A stretch of 64,000 nt of DNA, from contig NZ_JOIZ01000013.1 of assembly GCF_000721605.1 (NCBI RefSeq), positions 243,938 to 307,937 on the forward strand. The letters run 5' to 3'. Position numbers and translations under genes: made by a program. The notes under the pieces were generated by a model. It saw only the letters and a program-made list of their open reading frames with translations. It made no database searches and had not been told where the DNA came from. Origin of the DNA: Streptomyces sp. NRRL S-37 (GTDB taxonomy: Bacteria; Actinomycetota; Actinomycetes; Streptomycetales; Streptomycetaceae). Within the stretch, counting starts at the first letter, position 1, and each line of letters opens with the position of its first letter. Positions 17,684 to 25,694 of this stretch are shown here, piece after piece.

Positions 17684-18340
17684 TCAGGCGGCAGCGGTCC
17701 CGGCGGGCGGACCGCGCAAGGTGATCGCGTGGACGAGGGCAAGGAGCCGTGGTACCCGGTCCGAGCGGCGGCGCCGGCGGACGCGGAGCGGCGGGCGGAC
17801 CGTCGGCACCTGCGTGAGGAACAGCGGTCGCAGCGGGGCGGCCAGCCATCCGCCGACGGTCCGCAGTACCCGGAACACCGCCCGCTCGCCGTACCCGAGC
17901 CACAGGCCGCACAGCAGCGCGGCCAGCAGGTGGGCGGCGAGCATGCCGGCGGAGGAGTCGCCGGAGGGCGTCATGTGTCCCTCCATGCCCGTACCCGTCC
18001 CCATGGGCATGGGCATGGGCATGGGCGTGGAGTGCATGCCGTGCGGCATCGCGCTCCCGTCCGTCCCGTCCATAAGGTCGGCGTGGGCGGGCTCCGTCAG
18101 GGAGAAGGCCGTGTGCAGAACCGTCTGGGCGGCGACGGCGACGGCGGTGATCAGCGGGAGTCCGCGCTCACGTCCCGCGAGTCCCCAGCCCACGGCGCCG
18201 GTGGCGGCCCAGCCGGCCGCCAGCGTCCAGAGGGGAACGTGGTCGCCGGACATCATGACGTGCCCCAGGGCGGCGAGCACGACACAGACGCCCGCGAACA
18301 CCGCGGCCCGTCCCGTGCGAGCAACCCACCCAGCAGTCAT
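17684..18340 (-). CDS. Met/His-rich integral membrane protein, unknown function
   Basis: This 218-residue protein has three N-terminal hydrophobic helices (VFAGVCVVLAALGHVM, WTLAAGWAATGAVGWGLA, LITAVAVAAQTVLHTAFSL), then a loop of about 45 residues rich in Met and His, including MPHGMHSTPMPMPMPMG and MEGHM, then another helix (LLAALLCGLWLGYG) and a basic, Arg-rich C-terminus. The Met/His loop suggests copper or another soft metal, by analogy with metal-binding loops in general; I know no characterised homologue. It precedes an ECF sigma factor gene, and the pair could be a metal-sensing unit. The Pro-Met run is encoded by a hexanucleotide repeat. Confidence 0.75.
   Translation of the reverse strand: MTAGWVARTGRAAVFAGVCVVLAALGHVMMSGDHVPLWTLAAGWAATGAVGWGLAGRERGLPLITAVAVAAQTVLHTAFSLTEPAHADLMDGTDGSAMPHGMHSTPMPMPMPMGTGTGMEGHMTPSGDSSAGMLAAHLLAALLCGLWLGYGERAVFRVLRTVGGWLAAPLRPLFLTQVPTVRPPLRVRRRRRSDRVPRLLALVHAITLRGPPAGTAAA
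18002..18025. repeat. Hexanucleotide tandem repeat CATGGG x4
   Basis: Four copies of CATGGG encode alternating Pro-Met on the minus strand inside the metal-loop region of the membrane protein. Copy-number change would alter the number of methionines without shifting the frame. Confidence 0.8.
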
Positions 18341-18474
18341 GGCCCCTCATCGTCGCATCCGGGCCCCGAGCGGTCGCCCGTGGATACGGTTCCTCCCACG
18401 CACGCAACTCATTCCCCGGCATGTGACCCCGAACACATGAGCAGGGAAACCGAGTGGGCGGGAAGGGGGAAGGC

Positions 18475-18523
18475 CCGGCCGGCCGCGGACCCGTACGGGG
18501 AAACGAGAGCCGCGGCCGGCCGG
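18475..18523 (-). terminator. Large hairpin after the frameshifted secreted-protein gene
   Basis: CCGGCCGGCCGCGG (18475-18488) pairs perfectly with 18510-18523 across a 21-nt loop, about 25 nt past the stop at 18549. It is a likely terminator. Confidence 0.6.
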
Positions 18524-18548
18524 GCCGGTCGGGGTGGAACGGGTGGTG

Positions 18549-20452
18549 TCAGAGGGTCGTCTCTCCGGCGAGGCCGAAGAAGTCGTTCCACTTGCCTCCG
18601 CCGGTGAACGCGGTGCCGTCCGAGGGGACCGCGTAGACCTCCGCTGCGGTGCCGCGGGTGAACGTGACGATGTCGTCCTTGCCGTCACCGGTCACGTCGG
18701 TCGGTGAACCGCCGAGCATCAGGCCGCCCGCGTCGCCGTAGTGGACCTCGAGCTCCGCGAGGGAGGTGAAGGTCTTCGTCCCGCCGGGCCGGCCGATGAT
18801 CCGTACGCCGTCGCCCGCCGTCGGGTCGAAGGAGAAGGTGTAGGTCCGGTGCGCGCCCGCGGCGTCGCTGTACGGGTACTCGGGCCCCACGCGCTGCCCC
18901 GACACGTCCACCCACCGGTTGTCGCGCCGCGCCTGCACCCTCAGGTCACCGGCGAACCAGCCGCCGTCCGCGAACATGTCGCCCGTGGTGTAGGTGACCT
19001 TGTTCATCATGTACTGGCGCGGCCAGGTGTAGCCCCACCAACTGGCGTCCTTGCGCTCGTCGTTCCAGTCGTCCTCGCTCTGGTCGCGGTTGCCGTCGGC
19101 GTAGAGGGCGTCCTTGCCGAAGTGGGTGGCCCGCTGGACCGGCACGGTGCCGGGTTCGCGGGCGAGGTTGCGGCCCGGGCCGGCGGCGTTTCCCGGAGTG
19201 GTGTCGCGGCGCGGCTCCAGGCTCGGCTTCCGCAGGGAGAAGGTGTACGCGTAATGGTCGCCCTGCGGGTAACCGCCGCCGCAGGGACAGACGTTGGACT
19301 GGAGCCACATCGACTTGCCGTCGGCGCCGATGTACTTCGACGGGATCGTGGTCGCGTAGCCGCCGTGCTTGGAGTGGGTCCAGGGGTAGCCGCCGAAGCC
19401 TTGGTCGCGAAGTGCTTCCAGGGGCCCCAGGGGGTCGGTGACTCGTAGAACTCGAAGGTGTACTCGGTCCAGGAGGTGTAGAGGTAGCGGTTCAGCGGCT
19501 TGTTGTAGACGACGCCACCCTGGCTGAGGACCGTCATGTCGTGTGCCCGGCCGGGGGCGAGGACGTTCTGGTAGACGCGCCGGTCGTCGTGGAGGACGGG
19601 CTTGCGCTGCGAGATCTCCGTGAACCAGACCGGGTTGCCGGAGGCGTCCGTGCCGGACATGTACTGCCAGGCGTTCTCGTCCATGACGGAGTTCTTGTGG
19701 ACGCGGGCCAGGTACAGGTCGACGGGATCGGGGACGGTGTTGTCGAAGGAGTCCCGCCAGTTGTGGTCCAGGCCGTAGACGTAGTCGTCGGGGGCGTTGG
19801 CGTGGTTCTTGCCGTAGTCCAGGAACATCACCGTGGTGAAGACGCCGCCGCCGAACATCGACCGGTTGTGGTCCCAGGTCCAGGTGCGGCCCTTGTCGGT
19901 GGACCTGGCGATCGTCGCGGCCGGGGCGTCGTTGAAGTCGTGCGCCAGGTCCTGCACCGCGAGGTAGAGGTCGCCGTTCACACAGGCCATGCCGGTGGGC
20001 TTGCGGTTGTGGCCCGCGTTCCAGATCTGGCCTACGTCGGTGGAGAGCTGTGATCCGGTCAGTGCGCCGGGCATGCCGGAGATCCTCGCGACCCCGATGT
20101 CGCTGAAGCCGGCGCCGAATCCGGTCCCGTCGCCGTAGGCGGCGTACACGTTGTCGTCGCCGGACCAGCAGTTGGGCCAGAGGTCGCCGTGGTCCCGGTT
20201 GTCGCCGGCCGCGGGCGCGCCGACGGTGGCCGCCGCGTCCACGGCGACGGTCGAGAAGAAGTCGCTCGCCGGAGGTGAAGCGGCGGCGGCCGTCGCCCGG
20301 GTCTCCGCGGTCCGTACGGCGTCCGGCGGGGTGCCGGCCGCGGCCGAGCCCGGCGGCACGACCGTCAGCACCGTGCCGAGGGCGAGCAGGGCCGTGGCCA
20401 GGGCACGGCCCAGGGGCCCTGCCGGTCTGGATGATGGGGTGGATCTGCGCAT
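18549..20452 (-). pseudogene. Secreted FG-GAP-repeat protein, interrupted by a frameshift
   Basis: The N-terminal frame (from ATG 20452) has a signal peptide ([24 protein letters not shown]) and a large secreted domain with propeller-like stretches such as [15 protein letters not shown] and [11 protein letters not shown], perhaps DUF4185-like. It stays sensible to [10 protein letters not shown] near 19405, then becomes low-complexity Ser/Pro/Arg. The sensible sequence continues in another frame ([11 protein letters not shown]) to a C-terminal FG-GAP-type unit ([13 protein letters not shown]) ending at 18549. One missing C in the CC at 19399-19400 (a G in the mRNA) would restore about 634 residues. 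It may be a real inactivation or a sequencing error. A LacI-type operator lies upstream. Confidence 0.75.
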
Positions 20453-20489
20453 TGACTGTGCTCCCGGTGGGACTCGGGCCGGCCAGCGT

Positions 20490-20503
20490 CGAAATCGATT
20501 TCA
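20490..20503. promoter_or_regulatory. LacI/CcpA-like palindromic operator
   Basis: CGAAATCGATTTCA contains the perfect 12-bp palindrome GAAATCGATTTC and matches the general LacI-family pattern TGAAANCGNTTTCA except for the first base. It lies 38 nt upstream of the start codon of the secreted FG-GAP gene, suggesting sugar-responsive control of an exported, perhaps carbohydrate-active, protein. Confidence 0.6.
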
Positions 20504-20936
20504 GCGGACGGTGTTAACGTGCCGCTGGGGCGTCAACTGGCGTGTTGAGGGCGACAGTTCGACAAGAATTGGCCGATGCGCACCATTCCTCCGGTCGTGC
20601 CATCGCCGGGGCACGGACCTTTTGGATCTTCTGTTCTTCCGGCTTCTCAGCAGGTCACAGCAGCTACGAGGCGGATTCGGCCTTACCCGCGGAGTGAGCG
20701 GAGGGCTCAGTCGGCGCGTGCGCTTCCCGGGCTCAAGAAATCCATTTCATCTGGGTGCCGCTCAAGACCGGTCGACAGTTCGCCACACATATCGAGTGCG
20801 GCCATGGGACGCGCCCTGTCCCCCGTGCGAGCTACAGGCAAGTGTCCACTGTGCGGTGACGATTTCCGGCCGCCGGATCCGTAGCGTCCCTCACGACACG
20901 CGGCACCGGGCCGCGGATCCGACGAAGGAGTCATCG
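20504..20936. other. Intergenic stretch without a recognisable gene
   Basis: This 433-nt region separates the divergent secreted-protein gene and the CPBP protease gene. It is slightly less GC-rich than its surroundings. Open frames here are short and lack a ribosome site, codon bias or a recognisable motif. It presumably holds the promoters of both flanking genes (a TTGACG lies on the minus strand near 20533). Confidence 0.5.
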
Positions 20937-21773
20937 ATGAGAGTGGTCTGGCAGCTTCTGGCCGTGGCGGCGATCTCCGCCATAGGCGGACAGAGCGTGA
21001 GCGCGGTGCGGGACAACCCGTGGCTCACGCTCGCCCTCGGGACGCTGACCGCCGTGCTCTCGGTGCCGGTCTACCGGTGGGTGGTGGGACGGACCGAGCG
21101 CCGGCCGGTCACGGAGCTGGACCCGGCCGGTGCCGCGCCGGCGTTCGGCCGGGGAACGCTGATCGGCGTCGTGATGTTCGGCATGGTCATCACGAACCTC
21201 TTCACCTCCGGGAACTACGAGGTGCACGGCCTGGGTTCCCTGAGCGGCACGGCCGGACTCTTCGGCTTCATGGCCGCCGCCGCCGTCACCGAGGAACTGC
21301 TGTTCCGCGGGGTGCTGTTCCGGATCGTCGAGGAGTACCTGGGCACCTGGATCGCGCTGACGCTGACCGCGCTGCTGTTCGGCCTGGCGCACCTGCCCAA
21401 CCCGGACGCCACGGCGTGGGGCGCCTTCGCCATCGCGATCGAGGCCGGCGGCATGCTCGCCGCCGCGTACGTCGCCACCCGCAACCTGTGGGTGCCGATC
21501 GGCGTGCACTTCGGCTGGAACTTCGCCGCGGGCGGCATCTTCAGCACCGTGGTCTCGGGCAACGACACCGAGCAGGGGCTGCTGGACTCCACGATGTCGG
21601 GCAACAAGTGGATCACCGGCGGCGACTTCGGCCCGGAGGGAAGCGTGTACTCGGTGCTGTTCGGTGTGCTGCTGACGATCGGGTTCCTGTGGCTGGCCCA
21701 CCGGCGCGGCAATCTGATGCCCCGCCGCCGGCGCGCGGAGCGAACCGACGCCACCGCTAGACTGCCCCGGTGA
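20937..21773 (+). CDS. CPBP (CAAX-type) intramembrane glutamic protease
   Basis: This 278-residue multi-helix membrane protein has the three CPBP motifs: EELLFRG (catalytic Glu pair near residue 118), FGLAHLPN (near 150) and HFGWN (near 192). The family includes Rce1-type proteases and bacteriocin-immunity-associated proteins. The ATG at 20937 follows GAAGGAG (20924-20930) at ideal spacing; the frame is open much further upstream, but that part has no coding character. Its stop overlaps the GTG of the histidine kinase gene (GTGA), so protease, kinase and regulator are one translationally coupled operon. Confidence 0.88.
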   Translation: MRVVWQLLAVAAISAIGGQSVSAVRDNPWLTLALGTLTAVLSVPVYRWVVGRTERRPVTELDPAGAAPAFGRGTLIGVVMFGMVITNLFTSGNYEVHGLGSLSGTAGLFGFMAAAAVTEELLFRGVLFRIVEEYLGTWIALTLTALLFGLAHLPNPDATAWGAFAIAIEAGGMLAAAYVATRNLWVPIGVHFGWNFAAGGIFSTVVSGNDTEQGLLDSTMSGNKWITGGDFGPEGSVYSVLFGVLLTIGFLWLAHRRGNLMPRRRRAERTDATARLPR

Positions 21774-23017
21774 TCGCTCCTCACCGGCTCCAGGAGACGT
21801 GGCACCGGCTGGACGTCACCGTCAGGGACCTTCTGCTCGGGCTGCTCGTCCTCTCCCTGTCGCTGTGGCCGGACTTCCAGAACCACGGAACGCTCCTCGG
21901 CGGCGTGCCGGAGCGTCCCTTCGACACGCTCGCCTTCGTGGCGGTGGCCCTCCAGGCCCTTCCGCTCGCCGTGCGCCGGCGGTGGCCGGCCGTCTGCCTC
22001 GCCCTGGTGGTGGCCGGGTTCGCCCTCGACCAGCTCCGCGGCTACCACTCCCCCGCGGGCACCGCGCTGCCCGTCGCGCTGCTGAGCGCCGGGGCGTACC
22101 TGGAGCGGTACCGGCGCACCGCCATGGCCCTGTGCACCGTCGCCTACGCGGCGCTGACGGTCGCGTTCCACCGGCTGGGCCCGGGCGAGCCGGTGAGCGA
22201 GTTCGTGACGTTCTACCTGGCGGTGGCCCTCGCGTGGGGCACCGGGGCGTGGCTGCGCGCCACCCGGGTCGCGGAGGCCGAGCGCCGGCACCGCGTCGCC
22301 GAGAACTCCCGGACCGCCGAACGCGCCCGGATCGCCCGCGAGTTGCACGACGTGGTGACCCACCATGTGACGGCCATGGTCGTACAGGCCGAGGCGGCCC
22401 GCTATCTGACCGCCGCGCCCGACCGGCTGGACCAGACGCTGACCGCCGTCAGCGACACCGGCCGACGGGCCATCACCGACCTGCGGCACCTGCTCGACCT
22501 GCTCAACCCCGACCACGGCCCCGAGGCCAGGACACCGCCCGTCGGCCGGCTCCTCACGCTGGTGGAGCAGACCCGCCGGGCCGGGCAGCCGGTGGAGTTC
22601 ACCGAGGAGGGCACGCCGGCCCCGTCGACCGGCAGCGCCGACCTCGTCGCCTACCGGGTCGTGCAGGAGGCCCTGACGAACGCCCTCAAGTACGCTCACG
22701 GCGGCGCCACCCGGGTCGTGGTGCGGCACAGCGAACGGCAGATCACCGTGGAGGTCGGCACGGACGGTTCCGGCACCCCGGTCTCCTCCTCCCCCGGCGG
22801 GAGCGGCCGGGGCCTGGCGGGCCTGCGGGAGCGGGTCGACGTCCTGGGCGGCGACTTCAGCGCGGGACCGGAGACGGGCGGCGGCTTCGTCGTACGGGCC
22901 CGCATACCGACGGGGAGCACGGTGCAGGCAGGGGGCACGGTGCAGGCAGGGGGCACGGCGCCGGCGGGGGACACGGCGACGACGGAGAACACGGTACCGA
23001 CGGGGAACACGGCATGA
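21770..23017 (+). CDS. Two-component sensor histidine kinase (HisKA_3 type)
   Basis: This 415-residue kinase has an N-terminal region of several membrane helices, then the dimerisation/phosphoacceptor segment ARIARELHDVVTHHV with H193, and a HATPase domain (VVQEALTNALKYAHGG; GRGLAGLRERV). It is of the NarL-partner class. No large extracellular sensor is visible, so the membrane part itself, or the co-encoded protease, may sense the signal. The C-terminal ~35 residues are a low-complexity tail made of six-residue units encoded by an 18-bp tandem repeat. The stop overlaps the response regulator ATG. Confidence 0.92.
   Translation: MIAPHRLQETWHRLDVTVRDLLLGLLVLSLSLWPDFQNHGTLLGGVPERPFDTLAFVAVALQALPLAVRRRWPAVCLALVVAGFALDQLRGYHSPAGTALPVALLSAGAYLERYRRTAMALCTVAYAALTVAFHRLGPGEPVSEFVTFYLAVALAWGTGAWLRATRVAEAERRHRVAENSRTAERARIARELHDVVTHHVTAMVVQAEAARYLTAAPDRLDQTLTAVSDTGRRAITDLRHLLDLLNPDHGPEARTPPVGRLLTLVEQTRRAGQPVEFTEEGTPAPSTGSADLVAYRVVQEALTNALKYAHGGATRVVVRHSERQITVEVGTDGSGTPVSSSPGGSGRGLAGLRERVDVLGGDFSAGPETGGGFVVRARIPTGSTVQAGGTVQAGGTAPAGDTATTENTVPTGNTA
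22913..23017 (+). repeat. 18-bp tandem repeat at the end of the kinase gene
   Basis: About six degenerate 18-bp units (starting GGGAGCACGGTGCAGGCA) encode GSTVQA, GGTVQA, GGTAPA, GDTATT, ENTVPT and GNTA. The last unit contains the kinase stop and the ATG of the response regulator. Because units are in frame, copy number could vary without truncating the kinase. Confidence 0.8.
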
Positions 23018-23676
23018 CCGCACCGATCCGGGTCCTGGTCTGCGACGACCAGATGCTGATCCGCACCGGCCTGACGACCATCATCGACGCCCAGCCCGAC
23101 CTGGAGGTGGCCGGCGAGTGCGGCGACGGGCAGACCGCCGTCGACCTCGCCGGCCGGCTCCGTCCGGACGTCGTGGTGATGGACGTGCGCATGCCGGTGC
23201 TCGACGGCATCGAGGCCACCCGCCTGCTGGCCGGCGCGGGGGTGCCGCATCCGGTGAAGGTGCTCGTGGTGACGACGTTCAACCTGGACGAGTACGTCTA
23301 CGAGGCGCTGCGCGCGGGGGCGAGCGGGTTCCTCCTCAAGGACGCGCCGCCGGACCGGCTGCTCCACGGCATCCGGACCGTGGCCATGGGCGCGGCGCTG
23401 CTGGACCCGGAGGTGACCCGCCAGCTCGTGGGCCGGTACGCCGCCCGGATCCGCCCCGCCGAGGACGGGGCGCCGCGGGACCTCCCCCTGACCCCCCGCG
23501 AGCTGGAGGTCCTCCGCCTCATCGCGGACGGCCTGTCCAACAGCGAGATCGCCGCGGCCCTGCTGATCAGCCAGGAGACCGTGAAGACCTTCGTCTCCCG
23601 CATCCTTTCCAAACTCGGCCTGCGCGACCGCGTCCAGGCAGTGGTCTACGCCTACCGCCAGGGCCTGGCGACCTGA
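23014..23676 (+). CDS. LuxR/NarL-family response regulator
   Basis: This 220-residue protein has a receiver domain with phosphoacceptor D57 (VVMDVRMP) and conserved Lys in FLLKDAPP, then a LuxR helix-turn-helix (LTPRELEVLRLIADGLSNSE, IAAALLISQETVKTFVSRIL). It is the cognate partner of the preceding kinase (ATGA overlap at 23014-23017). Targets are unknown; autoregulation of the protease-kinase-regulator operon is the first guess. Confidence 0.94.
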   Translation: MTAPIRVLVCDDQMLIRTGLTTIIDAQPDLEVAGECGDGQTAVDLAGRLRPDVVVMDVRMPVLDGIEATRLLAGAGVPHPVKVLVVTTFNLDEYVYEALRAGASGFLLKDAPPDRLLHGIRTVAMGAALLDPEVTRQLVGRYAARIRPAEDGAPRDLPLTPRELEVLRLIADGLSNSEIAAALLISQETVKTFVSRILSKLGLRDRVQAVVYAYRQGLAT

Positions 23677-23738
23677 CCGGCCGGTGCCTGGAATACGGGA
23701 CCGGCCGGGCCCGTTGTCGGCCTCGAAGGAGGCCAGAA

Positions 23739-24086
23739 GTGGACACCACGTACTACGACCACGGGACGCCGGCCGAGCGCTGGGAGCGCGCCGGGATGTT
23801 CTTCGACGCCAAGGACTACGCCGCCGCCGCGCGCGTTCTCGGCGGGCTGGTCGAGGAGGTGCCGGAGCAGACCGGCCCGCGGCTGCTGCTGGCGCGCGCC
23901 TACTACCACTCGGCGCAACTGCGGCGCGCGGAGGCGGAGTTGAGGGTCCTCGTGGAGCGTGATCCGGTGGAGCACTACGCCCGGCTGATGCTGGGGCGCA
24001 CCCTCCAGCGGCAGGGGCGGGACGACGAGGCCCGGCCGCACCTGCGGATCGCCGCCGCGCTGGACGGCTCCTTCGACGAGGAGTGA
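23739..24086 (+). CDS. TPR-repeat protein
   Basis: This small 115-residue acidic protein is built of about three tetratricopeptide-like helix pairs (GMFFDAKDYAAAARVLGGLV, LLLARAYYHSAQLRRAEAEL, LMLGRTLQRQGRDDEARPHL). It is likely a cytoplasmic protein-binding scaffold. The GTG at 23739 is preceded by GAAGGAGG at good spacing. It lies 62 nt after the response regulator on the same strand and may be the last gene of that operon. A perfect terminator hairpin follows. Confidence 0.85.
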   Translation: MDTTYYDHGTPAERWERAGMFFDAKDYAAAARVLGGLVEEVPEQTGPRLLLARAYYHSAQLRRAEAELRVLVERDPVEHYARLMLGRTLQRQGRDDEARPHLRIAAALDGSFDEE

Positions 24087-24110
24087 GGGACGAGGAATGA
24101 GGACGGGCCG

Positions 24111-24143
24111 GTGCCCGGTTCCCCGCGACGGGGAGCCGGGCAC
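24111..24143. terminator. Bidirectional terminator hairpin
   Basis: GTGCCCGGTTCCCC (24111-24124), loop GCGAC, then GGGGAGCCGGGCAC (24130-24143). The 14-bp stem has one mismatched or wobble position and lies between the convergent TPR and PepSY genes. Confidence 0.7.
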
Positions 24144-24149
24144 CGCGCG

Positions 24150-25565
24150 TCAGCGCGCCGCCGTGCCGCTCGTGTACGTGCGCCGGCCCCGGCGGTGGGC
24201 CACCTCCCCGAGCACGATGTCGACGGCGAGGAACACCGCCAGGGGGATGCCGAGCAGCGGGACGAAGTAGCCCAGGACGGTGATCGCCGCCAGCAGGGGG
24301 ACGAGTACGTACGGCGGCACCTGCTGCCAGGCCCCGCGCGGGATCGGCCGGCCGAAGGCGGAGCCGCGGCCCCGCTGCCACCACATGCGGTAGCCCCACA
24401 GGATCAGCAGGATCAGGGTGAGAGCCAGGGCCATCAGGGCGATCTGGTTCACCAGGCCGAACAGGTTGCCGGTGTGCAGGTCGATGCCCCAGCGGGTGAG
24501 TTTCGCGAGGACCGGGTAGTCGTCGAACCGCAGGACGTCGGTGACCTCGCCGGAGGCGGGGTCGACGGCGACCGAGTCCTGCTTCTCGGGCCAGCTGCGC
24601 TGGATCTGCTGTACGACGTACGCGGACTTCTCGTCGGCGGGCGGCACGATCTCCACCGGGTCGCCCAGGCCCTCGGCCCGTGCCGCCGCGAGGACCTTGT
24701 CCAGGCCGACGCCGTGCGCCGCGTCGCCCGCCGTGCCGCCGGCCGCGTCGTGGCCCGCGTGTTCGCCGGCCGCCGCGGCCGACACCGAGGGGGTCTCCTG
24801 GCCGAGGGAGGTGCGCAGCTCGCCGATGTTCGCGCCGGCGTAGGTGGACCAGGTCAGGCCGGTCGCCGAGAGGAAGATGAAGCCGGCCGCGGCCCACACG
24901 CCCACCCCGCCGTGCAGGGCCAGCGTGCGGCGCCGCCCGCTGGTGCCGCGCAGCTTGCGCAGGGCGCGGCGCCGGGAGAACCACAGCACCAGTCCCCCGC
25001 CCGCGATCACCCACAGCCAGCTCGCGGCGAACTCGCTGTAGAGACGGCCCGGTTCACCGAGGTGCAGATCGCGGTGGAACTCGTCGATCCAGGTGCGCAG
25101 GGGCAGCGCGCCCGAGGAACCGTACTGTTCCAGTTCGCCGCGCACCTTCGCGGTGTACGGGTCGACGAACACGGCCAGGGTGTGGCCGGGGTCCACACCC
25201 GGTATGCCGGACAGCATCACCCTCGTGGTGGCGTCCGCTTCGGGCGAGGGGCGCACGGCGGAGACCGTGCCCTCGGGGTGGGCCTCGCGGGCGGCGGCCA
25301 CCTGCTCGGACACGGGCAGCTTGCGGTCGCCGACGGGGACGGTCAGCTCATGGTCGTAGACGATCTTCTCGGCCTGGAACGAGGCGGCGTACAGCAGGCC
25401 GGTGAGGGCGGCGACGAGGAGGAACGGCGCGACCAGGACGCCCGCGTAGAAGTGCAGGCGCAGGACGAGGGGGCGCAGGCCGGTCCGGGCGCTCTTCGCG
25501 GGTGCGGGTTCGGAGGCGGGGGGTTTCGGTGCCTCGTCCGTGGGGGGCGAGAGAGCGGTGGTCAT
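24150..25565 (-). CDS. PepSY-domain transmembrane protein
   Basis: This 471-residue PepSY_TM-family membrane protein is often annotated iron-regulated membrane protein. An N-terminal cytoplasmic Pro/Ala-rich segment leads to the first helix (LHFYAGVLVAPFLLVAALTG). Two extracytoplasmic PepSY-like regions and further helices follow (LWVIAGGGLVLWF, ending in IALMALALTLILLILWGYRMWW). HRDLHLG is the conserved His motif of the family. A His-rich stretch, GEHAGHDAAGG, lies in the second external loop. The role may be in metal or siderophore redox handling, but no iron box is visible upstream. Instead a Crp-like palindrome lies between it and the divergent deformylase gene. Confidence 0.85.
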   Translation of the reverse strand: MTTALSPPTDEAPKPPASEPAPAKSARTGLRPLVLRLHFYAGVLVAPFLLVAALTGLLYAASFQAEKIVYDHELTVPVGDRKLPVSEQVAAAREAHPEGTVSAVRPSPEADATTRVMLSGIPGVDPGHTLAVFVDPYTAKVRGELEQYGSSGALPLRTWIDEFHRDLHLGEPGRLYSEFAASWLWVIAGGGLVLWFSRRRALRKLRGTSGRRRTLALHGGVGVWAAAGFIFLSATGLTWSTYAGANIGELRTSLGQETPSVSAAAAGEHAGHDAAGGTAGDAAHGVGLDKVLAAARAEGLGDPVEIVPPADEKSAYVVQQIQRSWPEKQDSVAVDPASGEVTDVLRFDDYPVLAKLTRWGIDLHTGNLFGLVNQIALMALALTLILLILWGYRMWWQRGRGSAFGRPIPRGAWQQVPPYVLVPLLAAITVLGYFVPLLGIPLAVFLAVDIVLGEVAHRRGRRTYTSGTAAR

Positions 25566-25652
25566 CGGTGGGGTTCTCCCGGGGACGTCTCGGCGGGCGG
25601 GGTGGTGGTGCAGTAGTCGGGGCGGCGGGGCGTCCGGTTCCCGGGAGTTTTG

Positions 25653-25668
25653 TGTGACCTGAATCACA
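25653..25668. promoter_or_regulatory. Crp-type operator TGTGA-N6-TCACA
   Basis: TGTGACCTGAATCACA is an exact match to the classic cAMP-receptor-protein palindrome. Streptomyces Crp is known to recognise GTG-N6-CAC-like sites. It lies in the divergent region 88 nt before the PepSY start and 27 nt before the deformylase start. Confidence 0.65.
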
Positions 25669-25694
25669 TAGGAAGGGCGTGCGATCCTGACGGG

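Noticed and set aside
20151..20936. Upstream extension of the CPBP protease frame
   Set aside because: The added ~260 residues are Arg/Ser-rich, span the divergent promoter and gene start of the secreted protein, and lack a membrane or domain pattern; ATG 20937 has the ribosome site.
22696..25014. 772-codon minus-strand frame opposite the kinase, regulator and TPR genes
   Set aside because: Low-complexity antisense that reaches into the PepSY gene region out of frame; no motif, and it conflicts with three well-supported genes.
24150..25694. Iron-box (DmdR/Fur type) control of the PepSY gene
   Set aside because: No TTAGG-type palindrome is present upstream; the only clear site is the Crp-like palindrome.
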